Assembly (NCBI GenBank): GCA_036381215.1
Contig: DASVDF010000091.1
Coordinates: forward strand, 62,001 to 126,000
DNA from: IDS-8 sp036381215
Lineage (GTDB): Bacteria; Pseudomonadota; Gammaproteobacteria; Steroidobacterales; Woeseiaceae
Direction of reading: 5' to 3'
Length of the DNA stretch: 64,000 nt
Positions 24,861 through 33,147 of this stretch are shown one piece after another. A program made the translations under genes and the position numbers. How positions within the stretch are numbered: the first letter of the stretch is position 1; each line of letters begins with the position of its first letter. The notes beneath the pieces are model-generated. The model was not told where the DNA came from, did not search any database, and worked only from the letters and a program-made list of their open reading frames with translations.

Positions 24861-25916
24861 TTACGGGTCGCCCAAATCGGCGGGCTCCGACGACGCGCCG
24901 CAGGACTCCCGCACCACCAGCTTCGGCGGCAACAGCGACGACTCGACCGGCTCGCCCGCAATCAGCCTGAGCAGGTTCGCAACCAGCAACTCGCCCGCGA
25001 GCACCGTGTCCTGGTGCACGGTCGAGAGCCCGGGGTTCACGTAGGACGCGGCAGGGATGTCGTCGAAACCGACGACCGAGACGTCGGCCGGCACGCTGCG
25101 GCCCGCGCTCTGCAGACGCCGCAGCGCGCCGATGGCGATCAGGTCGCTGGCCGCGAAGACGCCGTCGAACGACTTGCCGGCCTCGAGCAACCGCCCGGCG
25201 GCGCTGAAGCCGGATTGCTCCTGGTTGTCGGCGTCGATCCTGAGATCGGGGTCGGCTGCCAGTCCGGCTTCCGCGAGCGCCTGCCGGTAGCCGCGATGCC
25301 GGTGCTCGAATTCCGGGCAGTGCTCGGAAGCGCCGCCGAGAAAGGCGATCCGCTTGCGCCCGAGCGCCACGAGGTGGCGCGTAGCCTGCAAGGCACCCGC
25401 GATGTTGTCGCAGCCGAGCGAATGCCCCGGCAGCTCGTCGACCCTCGGTCCCCAGATGATGAAATGCGCGTTCGCGTCCGCGAGCGCCTGCAGCTTCTCC
25501 GAGTACGAGACGTAATCTCCGTAGCCGAGCAGGATGATGCCGTCGGCGCGATGGCTCGCCTCGTAACGCGCGTGCCAGTGGTTGCTGAGCTGCTGGAAAG
25601 AGACGAGCACGTCGTAATCCCGTGCCGCCGCGGCGCGCGTGATGCTGCCGAGCATCGACAGGAAAAACGGGTTGATCTGCGACTCGTCTCCCGTCGGATC
25701 CTCGAACAGGAGCAGCGCCAGCGTGCGGCTCTGGCGGCTGCGCAGGCCCGCGGCGTGACGGTCCACACGGTAGTTGAGCTGATCCGCGATCTCGAGAATG
25801 CGCTGGCGGGTCTCGGGACGAACGAGCGGGCTGTTGCGGAGCGCGCGGGAAACCGTGGCCTGCGAAACGCCCGCCTCGAACGCGATATCCCTCGATGTCG
25901 GCTTGGTCGTTTTCAT
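24861..25916 (-). CDS. LacI-family regulator of the maltodextrin genes (MalR/SusR-like role)
   Basis: A 351-residue LacI protein. The helix-turn-helix is SRDIAFEAGVSQATVSRALRNS (residues 8-29), with the hinge around 45-60 (YRVDRHAAGLRSRQSRTLALLLFED). The ligand-binding core ends VVGFDDIPAASYVNPGLSTVHQD. The frame starts at 25940, but the ATG at 25916 gives the standard MKTTKPTSRDIA start. It is encoded convergently to the GH97-MFS pair and is the only regulator in the sugar locus, so it is the best candidate to bind TGNATACGTATNCA at 5454-5489 and 21030-21043. Operator placement upstream of weak -35 elements suggests it may activate. No copy of the operator is visible before its own gene, so autoregulation is not indicated. 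Confidence 0.92.
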   Translation of the reverse strand: MKTTKPTSRDIAFEAGVSQATVSRALRNSPLVRPETRQRILEIADQLNYRVDRHAAGLRSRQSRTLALLLFEDPTGDESQINPFFLSMLGSITRAAAARDYDVLVSFQQLSNHWHARYEASHRADGIILLGYGDYVSYSEKLQALADANAHFIIWGPRVDELPGHSLGCDNIAGALQATRHLVALGRKRIAFLGGASEHCPEFEHRHRGYRQALAEAGLAADPDLRIDADNQEQSGFSAAGRLLEAGKSFDGVFAASDLIAIGALRRLQSAGRSVPADVSVVGFDDIPAASYVNPGLSTVHQDTVLAGELLVANLLRLIAGEPVESSLLPPKLVVRESCGASSEPADLGDP

Positions 25917-25971
25917 GCCGATGTGCGCAAAGTATCGCACGGCGCCGCTTCCCGGAGTCGAGCGGTGACGA

Positions 25972-28296
25972 TCAGCCGCCGCCCGGGCTTGCCGACCTCG
26001 CGAACGGGAGCGGCGGCGGCGGGCGCAGGGTGACGTCCTCGGTCAGGCGGAAGCGCGCGCCCCTGAGGTCGGCCGAGCTGCCGCCGACCAGCACGGTGAA
26101 CTCTCCGGCTTCCGCGCCGTAGCTCATGTCGCGGCGATAGAACGCGAGGTCGGCCGCATCGAGCTCGAACTCGACGGTTTCGCCCGCGCCTTTCGCGAGC
26201 TCGATGCGCCGGAACCCGCGCAGCTCCTGCACCGGCCGCGTCACCGAGCCCACCTCGTCGCGCAGGTAGAGCTGCACGATCTCCGTGCCGTCGTAATCGC
26301 CCGTGTTCTCCACCCGCACGCTGACGGTCAGCGTCTCGTCGCCTTCGATCTCATCGCGATCCAGCGTGAGATCGGAGTAGGCGAAGTGCGTGTAGCTGAG
26401 CCCGTATCCGAACGGATACAGAGGCGTATTCGGCACGTCGAGATAGCGCGAGCGGTACTTCTGCTCCGTACCGGCCGGATCGTAGGGGCGGCCGGTGTTC
26501 TTCGCGTTGTAATAGATCGGCACCTGTCCGACCTCGCGCGGAAACGTGACCGGCAGCTTGCCGGACGGATTGTAATCACCGAACAGCACGTCGGCGACCG
26601 CGTGCCCCCCTTCGGTGCCGGGGTACCACGCCTCGAGAATGGCGTTGACGTTCTCGTCGGCCCAGTCGATCGCGAGCGGCCGGCCGCTCATGAGCACCAG
26701 CACCAGCGGCTTGCCGAGCCGCTGCAGCGCCATCAGCAGCTCGGGCTGCGCACCGGGCAGCTCGAGCGATGCGCGGCTCGCCGCCTCGCCCGTCATGCCG
26801 GCGGACTCCCCCATCACGGCGACGATCACGTCCGCGCGCGCGGCGGCCGCAATCGCGGCGCTGAAGCCCGCACGATCGTCGTCGCCGATGACGTCGCTCG
26901 TGCCCCTGGCATGGTGCACCGCGGCATCGTCGCCGACCCGCTCGCGGATGCCTTCGAGCACCGACAGCGGCCGGTCCCGCTTCTCGCCCGCCGCCGACCA
27001 TGAGCCGACCATGTCCGCCTCGCTGTCCGCGAGCGGGCCGATCACCGCGATCGACGTGGCCTCGTCGGACAACGGCAGCACGCCGTCGTTCTTGAGGAGC
27101 ACCAGCGAACGGCGCGCCATGTCGCGCGCCGCTGCGAGATGCGCCGGCGCGTAGGTCGCGGCGTCCTCGCGCGCCTCGTCGGAATAGCGATACGGGTCTT
27201 CGAACAGCCCGATGCGGTACTTCATCTCGAGGATGCGGCGCACGGCGTCGTCGACGGTCGCCTGGCCGACCCTGCCCTGCTGCACGAGCTCCGGCAGGTG
27301 TTTGACGAACGTCTCTCCCTGCATGTCCATGTGCACGCCGGCATTCGCTGCAAGCTCCGCGGCCTGGGCCTCGTCGCGCGCCAGGCCGTGCGGCACGAGC
27401 TCGTTGATCGCCGTATAGTCCGAGACCACGAACCCTTCGAAGCCCCAGTAATCCTGCAGGACGTCGCGCAACAGATAGGGATTGGCGGTGGCCGGCACGC
27501 CGTTCAGCTCGTTGAAGGCCGTCATGAACGTGGCGACGCCGGCAGCGAGCGCCGCATGGAACGGCGGCAGGTACACCTCCCACAGCGTGCGCGGCGAGAT
27601 GTCCACGGCGTGATAGTCGCGCCCGGCCTGGGCGGCGCCGTAGGCGGCATAGTGCTTGGCGCAGGCGAGCACTGTATCGAGCGCCGCGAGGTCGTCGCCC
27701 TGGAAGCCGCGCACGCGCGCGGCGGCGATCTGCGAGCCGAGCCACGGGTCCTCCCCCGCACCCTCGGCGATGCGCCCCCAGCGCGGGTCGCGGGCGACGT
27801 CCACCATGGGCGCAAAGGTCCAGTGCAGCCCGGCAGCGGCCGCCTCCGTCGCCGCGACGCGCGCGGAGCGCTCGATCGCTTCGAGGTCCCACGACGCGGC
27901 CTCCCCGAGCGGGATCGGGAAGATGGTGCGAAAGCCGTGAATGACGTCGTAGCCGAAGAGCAGCGGCACGCCGAGCCGCGTTTCCTCGAGCGCAAGCTCC
28001 TGCAATGACCGCGTGTATTTCGCGCCGTACGCATTGAACATGGCGCCGACGTCGCCGGCGGCGATCGCCTCCCGATAGCCTGCGCGCAGCGTGGGGCCGG
28101 TCACGTCCATGCTGCTCGTCAGGAGGTTCAGCTGCCCGATCTTCTCGGAGAGCGTCATGCGCGCCATGAGGTCGGAGACGAACCGCTCCATCGCGGCATC
28201 GTCGCCTGCCGCCTGCGCGAGCACCGCGCCGGCAGGCGCGACGGCCAGCAGCAGCCCGGCGAGACAGGTCGCGGCATTCGGCAAGCGGGTGGGCAT
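25972..28296 (-). CDS. Secreted GH3 beta-glucosidase (BglX-like)
   Basis: A 774-residue periplasmic glycosidase with a signal peptide (residues 1-28, ending VLAQ). The GH3 N-terminal barrel contains RIAEGAGEDP and ACAKHYAAYGAAQAGRDY; the nucleophile is Asp293 in GFVVSDYTAI. The GH3 C-terminal sandwich domain starts about residue 395 (RRSLVLLKNDGVLPL), and a fibronectin III-like domain ends the protein (about 670-750). Length and order match E. coli BglX (765). It would release glucose from beta-linked oligosaccharides, possibly finishing products of the GH144-type enzyme at 1876-3456 (inference). It starts 56 nt downstream of the lacI start on the same strand; a partial MITE-like sequence and the terminator of the next receptor lie upstream. 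Confidence 0.94.
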   Translation of the reverse strand: MPTRLPNAATCLAGLLLAVAPAGAVLAQAAGDDAAMERFVSDLMARMTLSEKIGQLNLLTSSMDVTGPTLRAGYREAIAAGDVGAMFNAYGAKYTRSLQELALEETRLGVPLLFGYDVIHGFRTIFPIPLGEAASWDLEAIERSARVAATEAAAAGLHWTFAPMVDVARDPRWGRIAEGAGEDPWLGSQIAAARVRGFQGDDLAALDTVLACAKHYAAYGAAQAGRDYHAVDISPRTLWEVYLPPFHAALAAGVATFMTAFNELNGVPATANPYLLRDVLQDYWGFEGFVVSDYTAINELVPHGLARDEAQAAELAANAGVHMDMQGETFVKHLPELVQQGRVGQATVDDAVRRILEMKYRIGLFEDPYRYSDEAREDAATYAPAHLAAARDMARRSLVLLKNDGVLPLSDEATSIAVIGPLADSEADMVGSWSAAGEKRDRPLSVLEGIRERVGDDAAVHHARGTSDVIGDDDRAGFSAAIAAAARADVIVAVMGESAGMTGEAASRASLELPGAQPELLMALQRLGKPLVLVLMSGRPLAIDWADENVNAILEAWYPGTEGGHAVADVLFGDYNPSGKLPVTFPREVGQVPIYYNAKNTGRPYDPAGTEQKYRSRYLDVPNTPLYPFGYGLSYTHFAYSDLTLDRDEIEGDETLTVSVRVENTGDYDGTEIVQLYLRDEVGSVTRPVQELRGFRRIELAKGAGETVEFELDAADLAFYRRDMSYGAEAGEFTVLVGGSSADLRGARFRLTEDVTLRPPPPLPFARSASPGGG

Positions 28297-28384
28297 GCGC
28301 CGATCTTAGCAAAAGGGGTCGAACGCCTGCCTATCCGGTGGAGGCGGGCACCCCTCAGGCCCGGGTGCGAGGAATACACCGGGC

Positions 28385-28412
28385 AAAAAAAACCTCGGCC
28401 GAGACCGAGGTT
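28385..28412 (-). terminator. Rho-independent terminator of the Oar-like TonB receptor gene
   Basis: On the minus strand AACCTCGG-TCTCGG-CCGAGGTT forms an 8-bp perfect stem followed by six T residues (28390 down to 28385). It lies 51 nt past the receptor stop codon. Confidence 0.93.
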
Positions 28413-28462
28413 CCGAAAGAAAGCGGGGAAGCGTGCGCTTCCCCGCCACGATGCCTTTCGGG

Positions 28463-31459
28463 TCAGAACGACAGGCGGGCGCCGAGGTAGAACCGGCGCG
28501 GCTCCACCCAGTTGTTGGCTTCGCCGAAGGTGAAGCCGCCGCCGCCTGCACCGAGGTCCTGGTTCCGGATCGGAGCCTGATCGTCGAGGATATTGAAAAT
28601 GTCGAGGAAGAACTCGGCCTGGTAACGATCATCCCACAGGGACCGCGTGTACTTGACCCGAACGTCCAGCGTGCCGTAGGGATCAGTCTTGAAGGCGCCG
28701 ACCGCGCCGTCCTCGACCCAAGGGGCCTCCACGCCGCCGTAGACGTACGAATCACCCAGCTGGGGAAGGTGCCGGCTGCTCGCCAGGAACGTCCGGCTGT
28801 AAAGCGTCCCGGAGTTCCAGTAATAAGCGGCACCGAGCTCGATGCCATTCTCCCAGGCGTAGGACCCGCCCAGCTTGAGGAGGTGCTCGACGTTGCCCGG
28901 CTGCGGTCCATACATGTTCGGCGCACGCGGATCCAGGAAGACCACGTCGCCCTGGAAGTCGGCATTGCTGTCCGAGTTGGTGTTGCCTTTCGCGTCGTTG
29001 TACGCGTAGGACGCCAGTAGCTGCCAGTTGTCCTCCGGCGTGCGGCGCTTACGGAACGTCAATTCGGCACCCGTGTAGTCGCGCTTGCCGCCCGCAAGAG
29101 TGGCAATGACGTAGTTCGAGTCCGGGATTGAATCGTATCCGAAGTACGTAATTGGCAGCACGAAATCGCCGACCTGTTCCGGATCCGTGTACAGCCCAAG
29201 GTCGTAGTCCTCGAGAATGTCGCTGGTCTTGCGATCCGTCACTGTAATGCCGACGCTCATATCGCTGGTCAGCGCCTGCTCGTAGCCGAGCATGAATTCG
29301 TCGGTATAGGGCGTCTTGGTCGACGGCGCGAAGAACGCGTCCTGTTGCTGGGAACCGCCGCGCACGCGGAACGTCACCCACTGGTCACCCACGTAGATCT
29401 GTTCGTTGCGAACCGAGCCGGTCAGGGTGCCGGCGAACGAAGTCATGTTCGTGCGGATCGGGTCGTAATAGCGGCCTCCGAATGCCCAGACCTTGCTGGC
29501 ACCGTCGCCATGGATGTCATAGACGACACTCAGTCGGGGCGCGAGCTCGTAATCGAACGTGAAGATCTTCGAGCCGTCGGTTGCGTAGTGGTCCCACTTT
29601 TCAGCACGGATTCCGGCGTTGACGGTCCAGTGGTCGTTGATTTCCCACGAATCCTGGATGAAGAACGTGCTGCCCTTGGTCTCGAACTTCAGCGGCGCCT
29701 GCGATGCCTGCACGATGCGGTAAACGTTCACCGTGCCCTGCGGATTGCCCGCCGTGCTGTCGAACACGATCTGCCCTACTTCCTCGTCGCTGAGATCGCC
29801 CGAATTGTCGCTATCGAGCAAAGCGATGAGGTCCGCCGAATTGGGATCCGCGGTGATACCGTCGATGATGCGCTGATAATCGTCTGCAACGATGTCCTGC
29901 GCCCCGATCCAATCGTTGGTAACGTACTCATCCAGCGTGGTGCCGGCGTTCACATTCGCAATGGATGTGTACTGGGCGCCATCACCCGTGTACACGAAGT
30001 TCGTCGTGTACTCGTTCTTGCTGTCGGTGTAACCAAACTTGATGTCGTGATAGCCCCACTTGCTTTCGAGGAAGTATTCGAGCGTCAGGGAGACTTCATC
30101 CTTGTTGCGGAAGGTGGTCGTGTTGGTCCCGAGGCCACCGAGATCGGTCTGTTCGTTCGTGACTCCCGGCACGCCGAAGTACGCAACGTCGTTTCTTGTC
30201 TCGTCGCTGGCGGCGTAGGTACTCAATTCACCTTCGTGGCTCGCGTAGTCGACGGTGGCAACGAAGTTTTCCCACGAGTGCGCGTAGCTGAACTTGTAGT
30301 TGTCGCCGCCCTGTTCGCGATCGGAGTCACGACGGTTCAACGTGGAGATGTCACTCGAGCTGAGCAGCTCGACGGGGTCGTTGAAATACTCGGCAATGAC
30401 CTGATCGTTGTCCGTCACCTGCCACGTGAACTTGAGGAAGCCCAGGTCGTCCGTCCTCTTCGCGGTGCGGAGGAACTCGTCCGTGTTCGGATCGATGACG
30501 TCGTCTTCTCTTTCCTTTCTCTGCAGAGAAGCGAAGAACCAGAGCTTGTCCCTGATGATCGGGCCGCCCAGCGTGAAGGCGGTGTCGAACGTCGAGAACG
30601 AGGCATTCGGCAGGTTCTTGTTATCCGCCACCAGGCTATCGCTCTGGGTGTAGTAGTTGACCGAACCGTGGAACTCGTTGCTTCCCGATTTGGTGATGAC
30701 CCGGGAGATCAGGCCCTGGCCGCCCGCGTACTCCGCCGGCACGCCGCCGGTGATGATCTGTTGCTCCTGGATGATCTCGGAGTTGAAGTTGGCGCCGAAC
30801 GTGCCCGTCAGGTTGTCCGTGATGTTGACGCCGTCGATGTAGTAGACGTTGTCGGAGGACACTCCGAAGGTGTTGCCGTTCCGGTCCACGACGTCGCTGT
30901 AATTCACGCCGGACTTCGACGACGGGTTGCCGTTCAGGGTCGGCTTGGTCGTCGGCGCGAGCTGCAGATAGGACTGGTATGTGCGGCCCGTGGGCAGGGA
31001 CTCCGTGAGATCCAGCGTCACGTCCGTGGCCACCATCGCGGAGGTGGTGTCCACGAGCTGCGTATCGGCATTCACACCCGTGACGACAACTTCTTCGATG
31101 TCCGCGCCCGGGCCGCCGAGGACGGCACCGAAGTCGAACGTGCGATCGGACACGACCTTGACGTCCGTGTACCTGACGGTTGGGAAACCTTCACCGCCGA
31201 CGGCCAGCTCATAGTGGTTGGACGGGTCGAGGCCTTCCAGCCGGACGATGCCGTCTGCGCCGGTGATGCCGGAGCGGCTGGTCAGGCTTTCGGGCGTTCT
31301 CGCGGTGACCGTCACGCCCGAGACAGGCGCACCGGTCGAATCGGTCACGGTGACTCTCAGGCCACCGGTATCGGCAAGAGCAACGCTGCATGCGAAAGAC
31401 AGCACGACAGCGGCTATCCGTGCGCGCCAGGCGCGCGCGACAGGCGTAGGACTCTTCAC
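28463..31459 (-). CDS. Oar-like TonB-dependent receptor with carboxypeptidase-regulatory N-domain and an EF-hand loop
   Basis: A 998-residue outer-membrane protein. Its start is GTG at 31459 behind AAAGGGG. Residues 1-29 are a signal peptide. Residues 31-118 form a carboxypeptidase-regulatory-like (CarboxypepD_reg) domain, and IEEVVVTGVNADTQLV (near 120-135) is the TonB-box region. The plug has VSSDNVYYIDGVNITDN, and the barrel ends YLGARLSF. This is the Oar group, used for large substrates such as proteins or peptides. An insertion at residues 549-560 reads DSDNSGDLSDEE, a perfect 12-residue EF-hand calcium loop (29780-29815), in a predicted surface loop. Substrate is unknown; the neighbouring GH3 enzyme hints at a glycan, whereas the OPT, dipeptidase and NSS genes further on hint at peptides. 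A strong terminator follows. Confidence 0.92.
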   Translation of the reverse strand: MKSPTPVARAWRARIAAVVLSFACSVALADTGGLRVTVTDSTGAPVSGVTVTARTPESLTSRSGITGADGIVRLEGLDPSNHYELAVGGEGFPTVRYTDVKVVSDRTFDFGAVLGGPGADIEEVVVTGVNADTQLVDTTSAMVATDVTLDLTESLPTGRTYQSYLQLAPTTKPTLNGNPSSKSGVNYSDVVDRNGNTFGVSSDNVYYIDGVNITDNLTGTFGANFNSEIIQEQQIITGGVPAEYAGGQGLISRVITKSGSNEFHGSVNYYTQSDSLVADNKNLPNASFSTFDTAFTLGGPIIRDKLWFFASLQRKEREDDVIDPNTDEFLRTAKRTDDLGFLKFTWQVTDNDQVIAEYFNDPVELLSSSDISTLNRRDSDREQGGDNYKFSYAHSWENFVATVDYASHEGELSTYAASDETRNDVAYFGVPGVTNEQTDLGGLGTNTTTFRNKDEVSLTLEYFLESKWGYHDIKFGYTDSKNEYTTNFVYTGDGAQYTSIANVNAGTTLDEYVTNDWIGAQDIVADDYQRIIDGITADPNSADLIALLDSDNSGDLSDEEVGQIVFDSTAGNPQGTVNVYRIVQASQAPLKFETKGSTFFIQDSWEINDHWTVNAGIRAEKWDHYATDGSKIFTFDYELAPRLSVVYDIHGDGASKVWAFGGRYYDPIRTNMTSFAGTLTGSVRNEQIYVGDQWVTFRVRGGSQQQDAFFAPSTKTPYTDEFMLGYEQALTSDMSVGITVTDRKTSDILEDYDLGLYTDPEQVGDFVLPITYFGYDSIPDSNYVIATLAGGKRDYTGAELTFRKRRTPEDNWQLLASYAYNDAKGNTNSDSNADFQGDVVFLDPRAPNMYGPQPGNVEHLLKLGGSYAWENGIELGAAYYWNSGTLYSRTFLASSRHLPQLGDSYVYGGVEAPWVEDGAVGAFKTDPYGTLDVRVKYTRSLWDDRYQAEFFLDIFNILDDQAPIRNQDLGAGGGGFTFGEANNWVEPRRFYLGARLSF

Positions 31460-31687
31460 TTGTGTACCCCTTTGCAGTTGTTGGTTTTTGGCTGCAGGGT
31501 TCCCGCCGCTCTTCGGCTGTTCGGGCGGGCGCTCTGCTTGCCGCTCAACGTCGTGGACGCCGAGGGTATTCCCTTTGGTTATATAAGCTATCAGAAGCCC
31601 GGAGCGAGCACAAACAGCGGCTCCGGCCGCTGTCCGGGCGCTAATCGCCGTTGCAGAATCCCAACGGGGGCAAACCGGCCGGGGCCG

Positions 31688-32911
31688 TCAGAACAGCAGG
31701 GAGACGTTGAGCTCCACCGAGTTCTCGTCGACCTCGCCCTCGCCCGGCTGGCGCAACTGCGACCAGTTCCAGCGCATGCCGAAGACGGGCGCGGTGCCCG
31801 GCGCGACGGTCTGGATCCAGGGGGAAAGATCCAGCGCGAGGCCGAAACGGTCGCGGGGGGCGCGCGCGTCCGGCATGAACCACAGGGGGTCGACGCCCTG
31901 CGCCCAGTCCGCCGACACGGAGGCATCGGCCAGGTGCCAGGTGAGCGACGCGTTCGCCGACCAGCTGGTCTCCGGGGCGAACGCGGGCTCGGGGCCGAGC
32001 AGCAGCGCCGGCGACTGGCGCACCGCGACCAGCGCCGCGGCGGAAAGCGCCCCGAAATCGCGCGAGTGACGGAGGCCGAGCTGATAGCCGGGATCGAAAT
32101 CCGCGTCCAGCGCGAGCTCCGACCACAAGGGCTCGATGACCCGCACTTGCGCCACGCTCTCGCGCGCGTCGCCGGTCCACGACCAGCCGATGCCCCAGGT
32201 CTGTACCGGCAGACCGGCGTACTCGGTGCCTTCCGCGATCACGCACTCGCGCCCGGACACCTGCATGAGAGCGCCGCGCCGGCCCTCCGCGTACAGCGGC
32301 AATCCGAGGCTGCTCTCCACGTTGCAGTGCAGCGCGAGCGACGGATCGAAAGCCTGTGCCTGATCGGTCCACTGCACGCGCACGGTGGCGCGCCAGGGCG
32401 ACCATTCGACCTCGGCGCGCTCGCGCTCCGTCTGCGCCTCGCCGGCGAGCTGCCAGCTGTCCTGCACCTCCGCGGTCACGCCGAGGGACAGCGGCGCACC
32501 GACGAGCTCCGGCAGTGTCAGCACCACGTTCTGGCCGAAGTGCTGGCCCGCGAGGACCGAGGGCGTCGACCTCGCAGCAGCGTCGTTCGCCTGCGAGAAG
32601 ACGTCACCGGCCTCCAGCCGGTAGCTCGCGCGATAGCGCAGCAGGTCGTCGTCGAGCCCGAAACCCACCCGGCTGGCGAGGAGCGCGCCGCCGTCCGCGG
32701 CGCCGGCGTCGAGCATCGGCAGGCCGCCGGCGACATCGAACAGCAGCGACGAACGCTTGCCGCTCTGCACTCCCGGCGCCATCGGGTCGTCGGCCGGCGC
32801 CGGCGCGCTCGAGGACGATGGCGACGTCGATTCACCCCCGGCCGGCGATACGGCGCAACCGGCCAGCATGGCGAGCGCGGCGGTGACGGCGGCGACTTTA
32901 CGGAACGGCAC
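31688..32911 (-). CDS. Hypothetical outer-membrane lipoprotein with beta-rich body
   Basis: A 407-residue protein starting at GTG (32911) after a good GGGAGGA site. The signal peptide ends in a lipobox LAGC (Cys19), and a Ser/Pro/Ala-rich tether spans 20-55. From residue 60 the chain alternates polar and hydrophobic residues in strand-sized segments (for example YRASYRLEAGD, ATVRVQWTDQ, VFGMRWNWSQL, SVELNVSLLF). It ends in an aromatic residue, as beta-barrel outer-membrane proteins do. A lipidated barrel-like protein is therefore possible. No family is recognised. Roughly 230-bp gaps separate it from both neighbours on the same strand, and neither gap shows a gene. Confidence 0.8.
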   Translation of the reverse strand: MPFRKVAAVTAALAMLAGCAVSPAGGESTSPSSSSAPAPADDPMAPGVQSGKRSSLLFDVAGGLPMLDAGAADGGALLASRVGFGLDDDLLRYRASYRLEAGDVFSQANDAAARSTPSVLAGQHFGQNVVLTLPELVGAPLSLGVTAEVQDSWQLAGEAQTERERAEVEWSPWRATVRVQWTDQAQAFDPSLALHCNVESSLGLPLYAEGRRGALMQVSGRECVIAEGTEYAGLPVQTWGIGWSWTGDARESVAQVRVIEPLWSELALDADFDPGYQLGLRHSRDFGALSAAALVAVRQSPALLLGPEPAFAPETSWSANASLTWHLADASVSADWAQGVDPLWFMPDARAPRDRFGLALDLSPWIQTVAPGTAPVFGMRWNWSQLRQPGEGEVDENSVELNVSLLF

Positions 32912-33147
32912 GGCGATCCTCCCTGAGCACCTTAGGCTGGCGTTCTTGTCGATGCGCGGGCGGGCGCGGCACGCCGCCGCATCGCAGGCGAGCCGCGATG
33001 ACGCAACGTGTCGGCTTCGGCAACGTGGCCGAAAGGGAATGCCCAGCTCCGGTGGGCAAGCTACCGAACTTTCGCCGCTAATTCAAATGACGGCGTCTCA
33101 TTCATCACGCGCGGCTCAAGATCCGCGCGCGAATTGGCGGCGCGCGA

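Noticed and set aside
23469..26033. 854-codon plus-strand frame spanning the MFS gene and the lacI gene
   Set aside because: Second-frame shadow of the transporter and antisense of the regulator; no ribosome site or domain.
29345..32926. 1193-codon plus-strand frame opposite the Oar-like receptor and lipoprotein
   Set aside because: Antisense shadow; the minus-strand proteins have signal peptides, domains, ribosome sites and a terminator.
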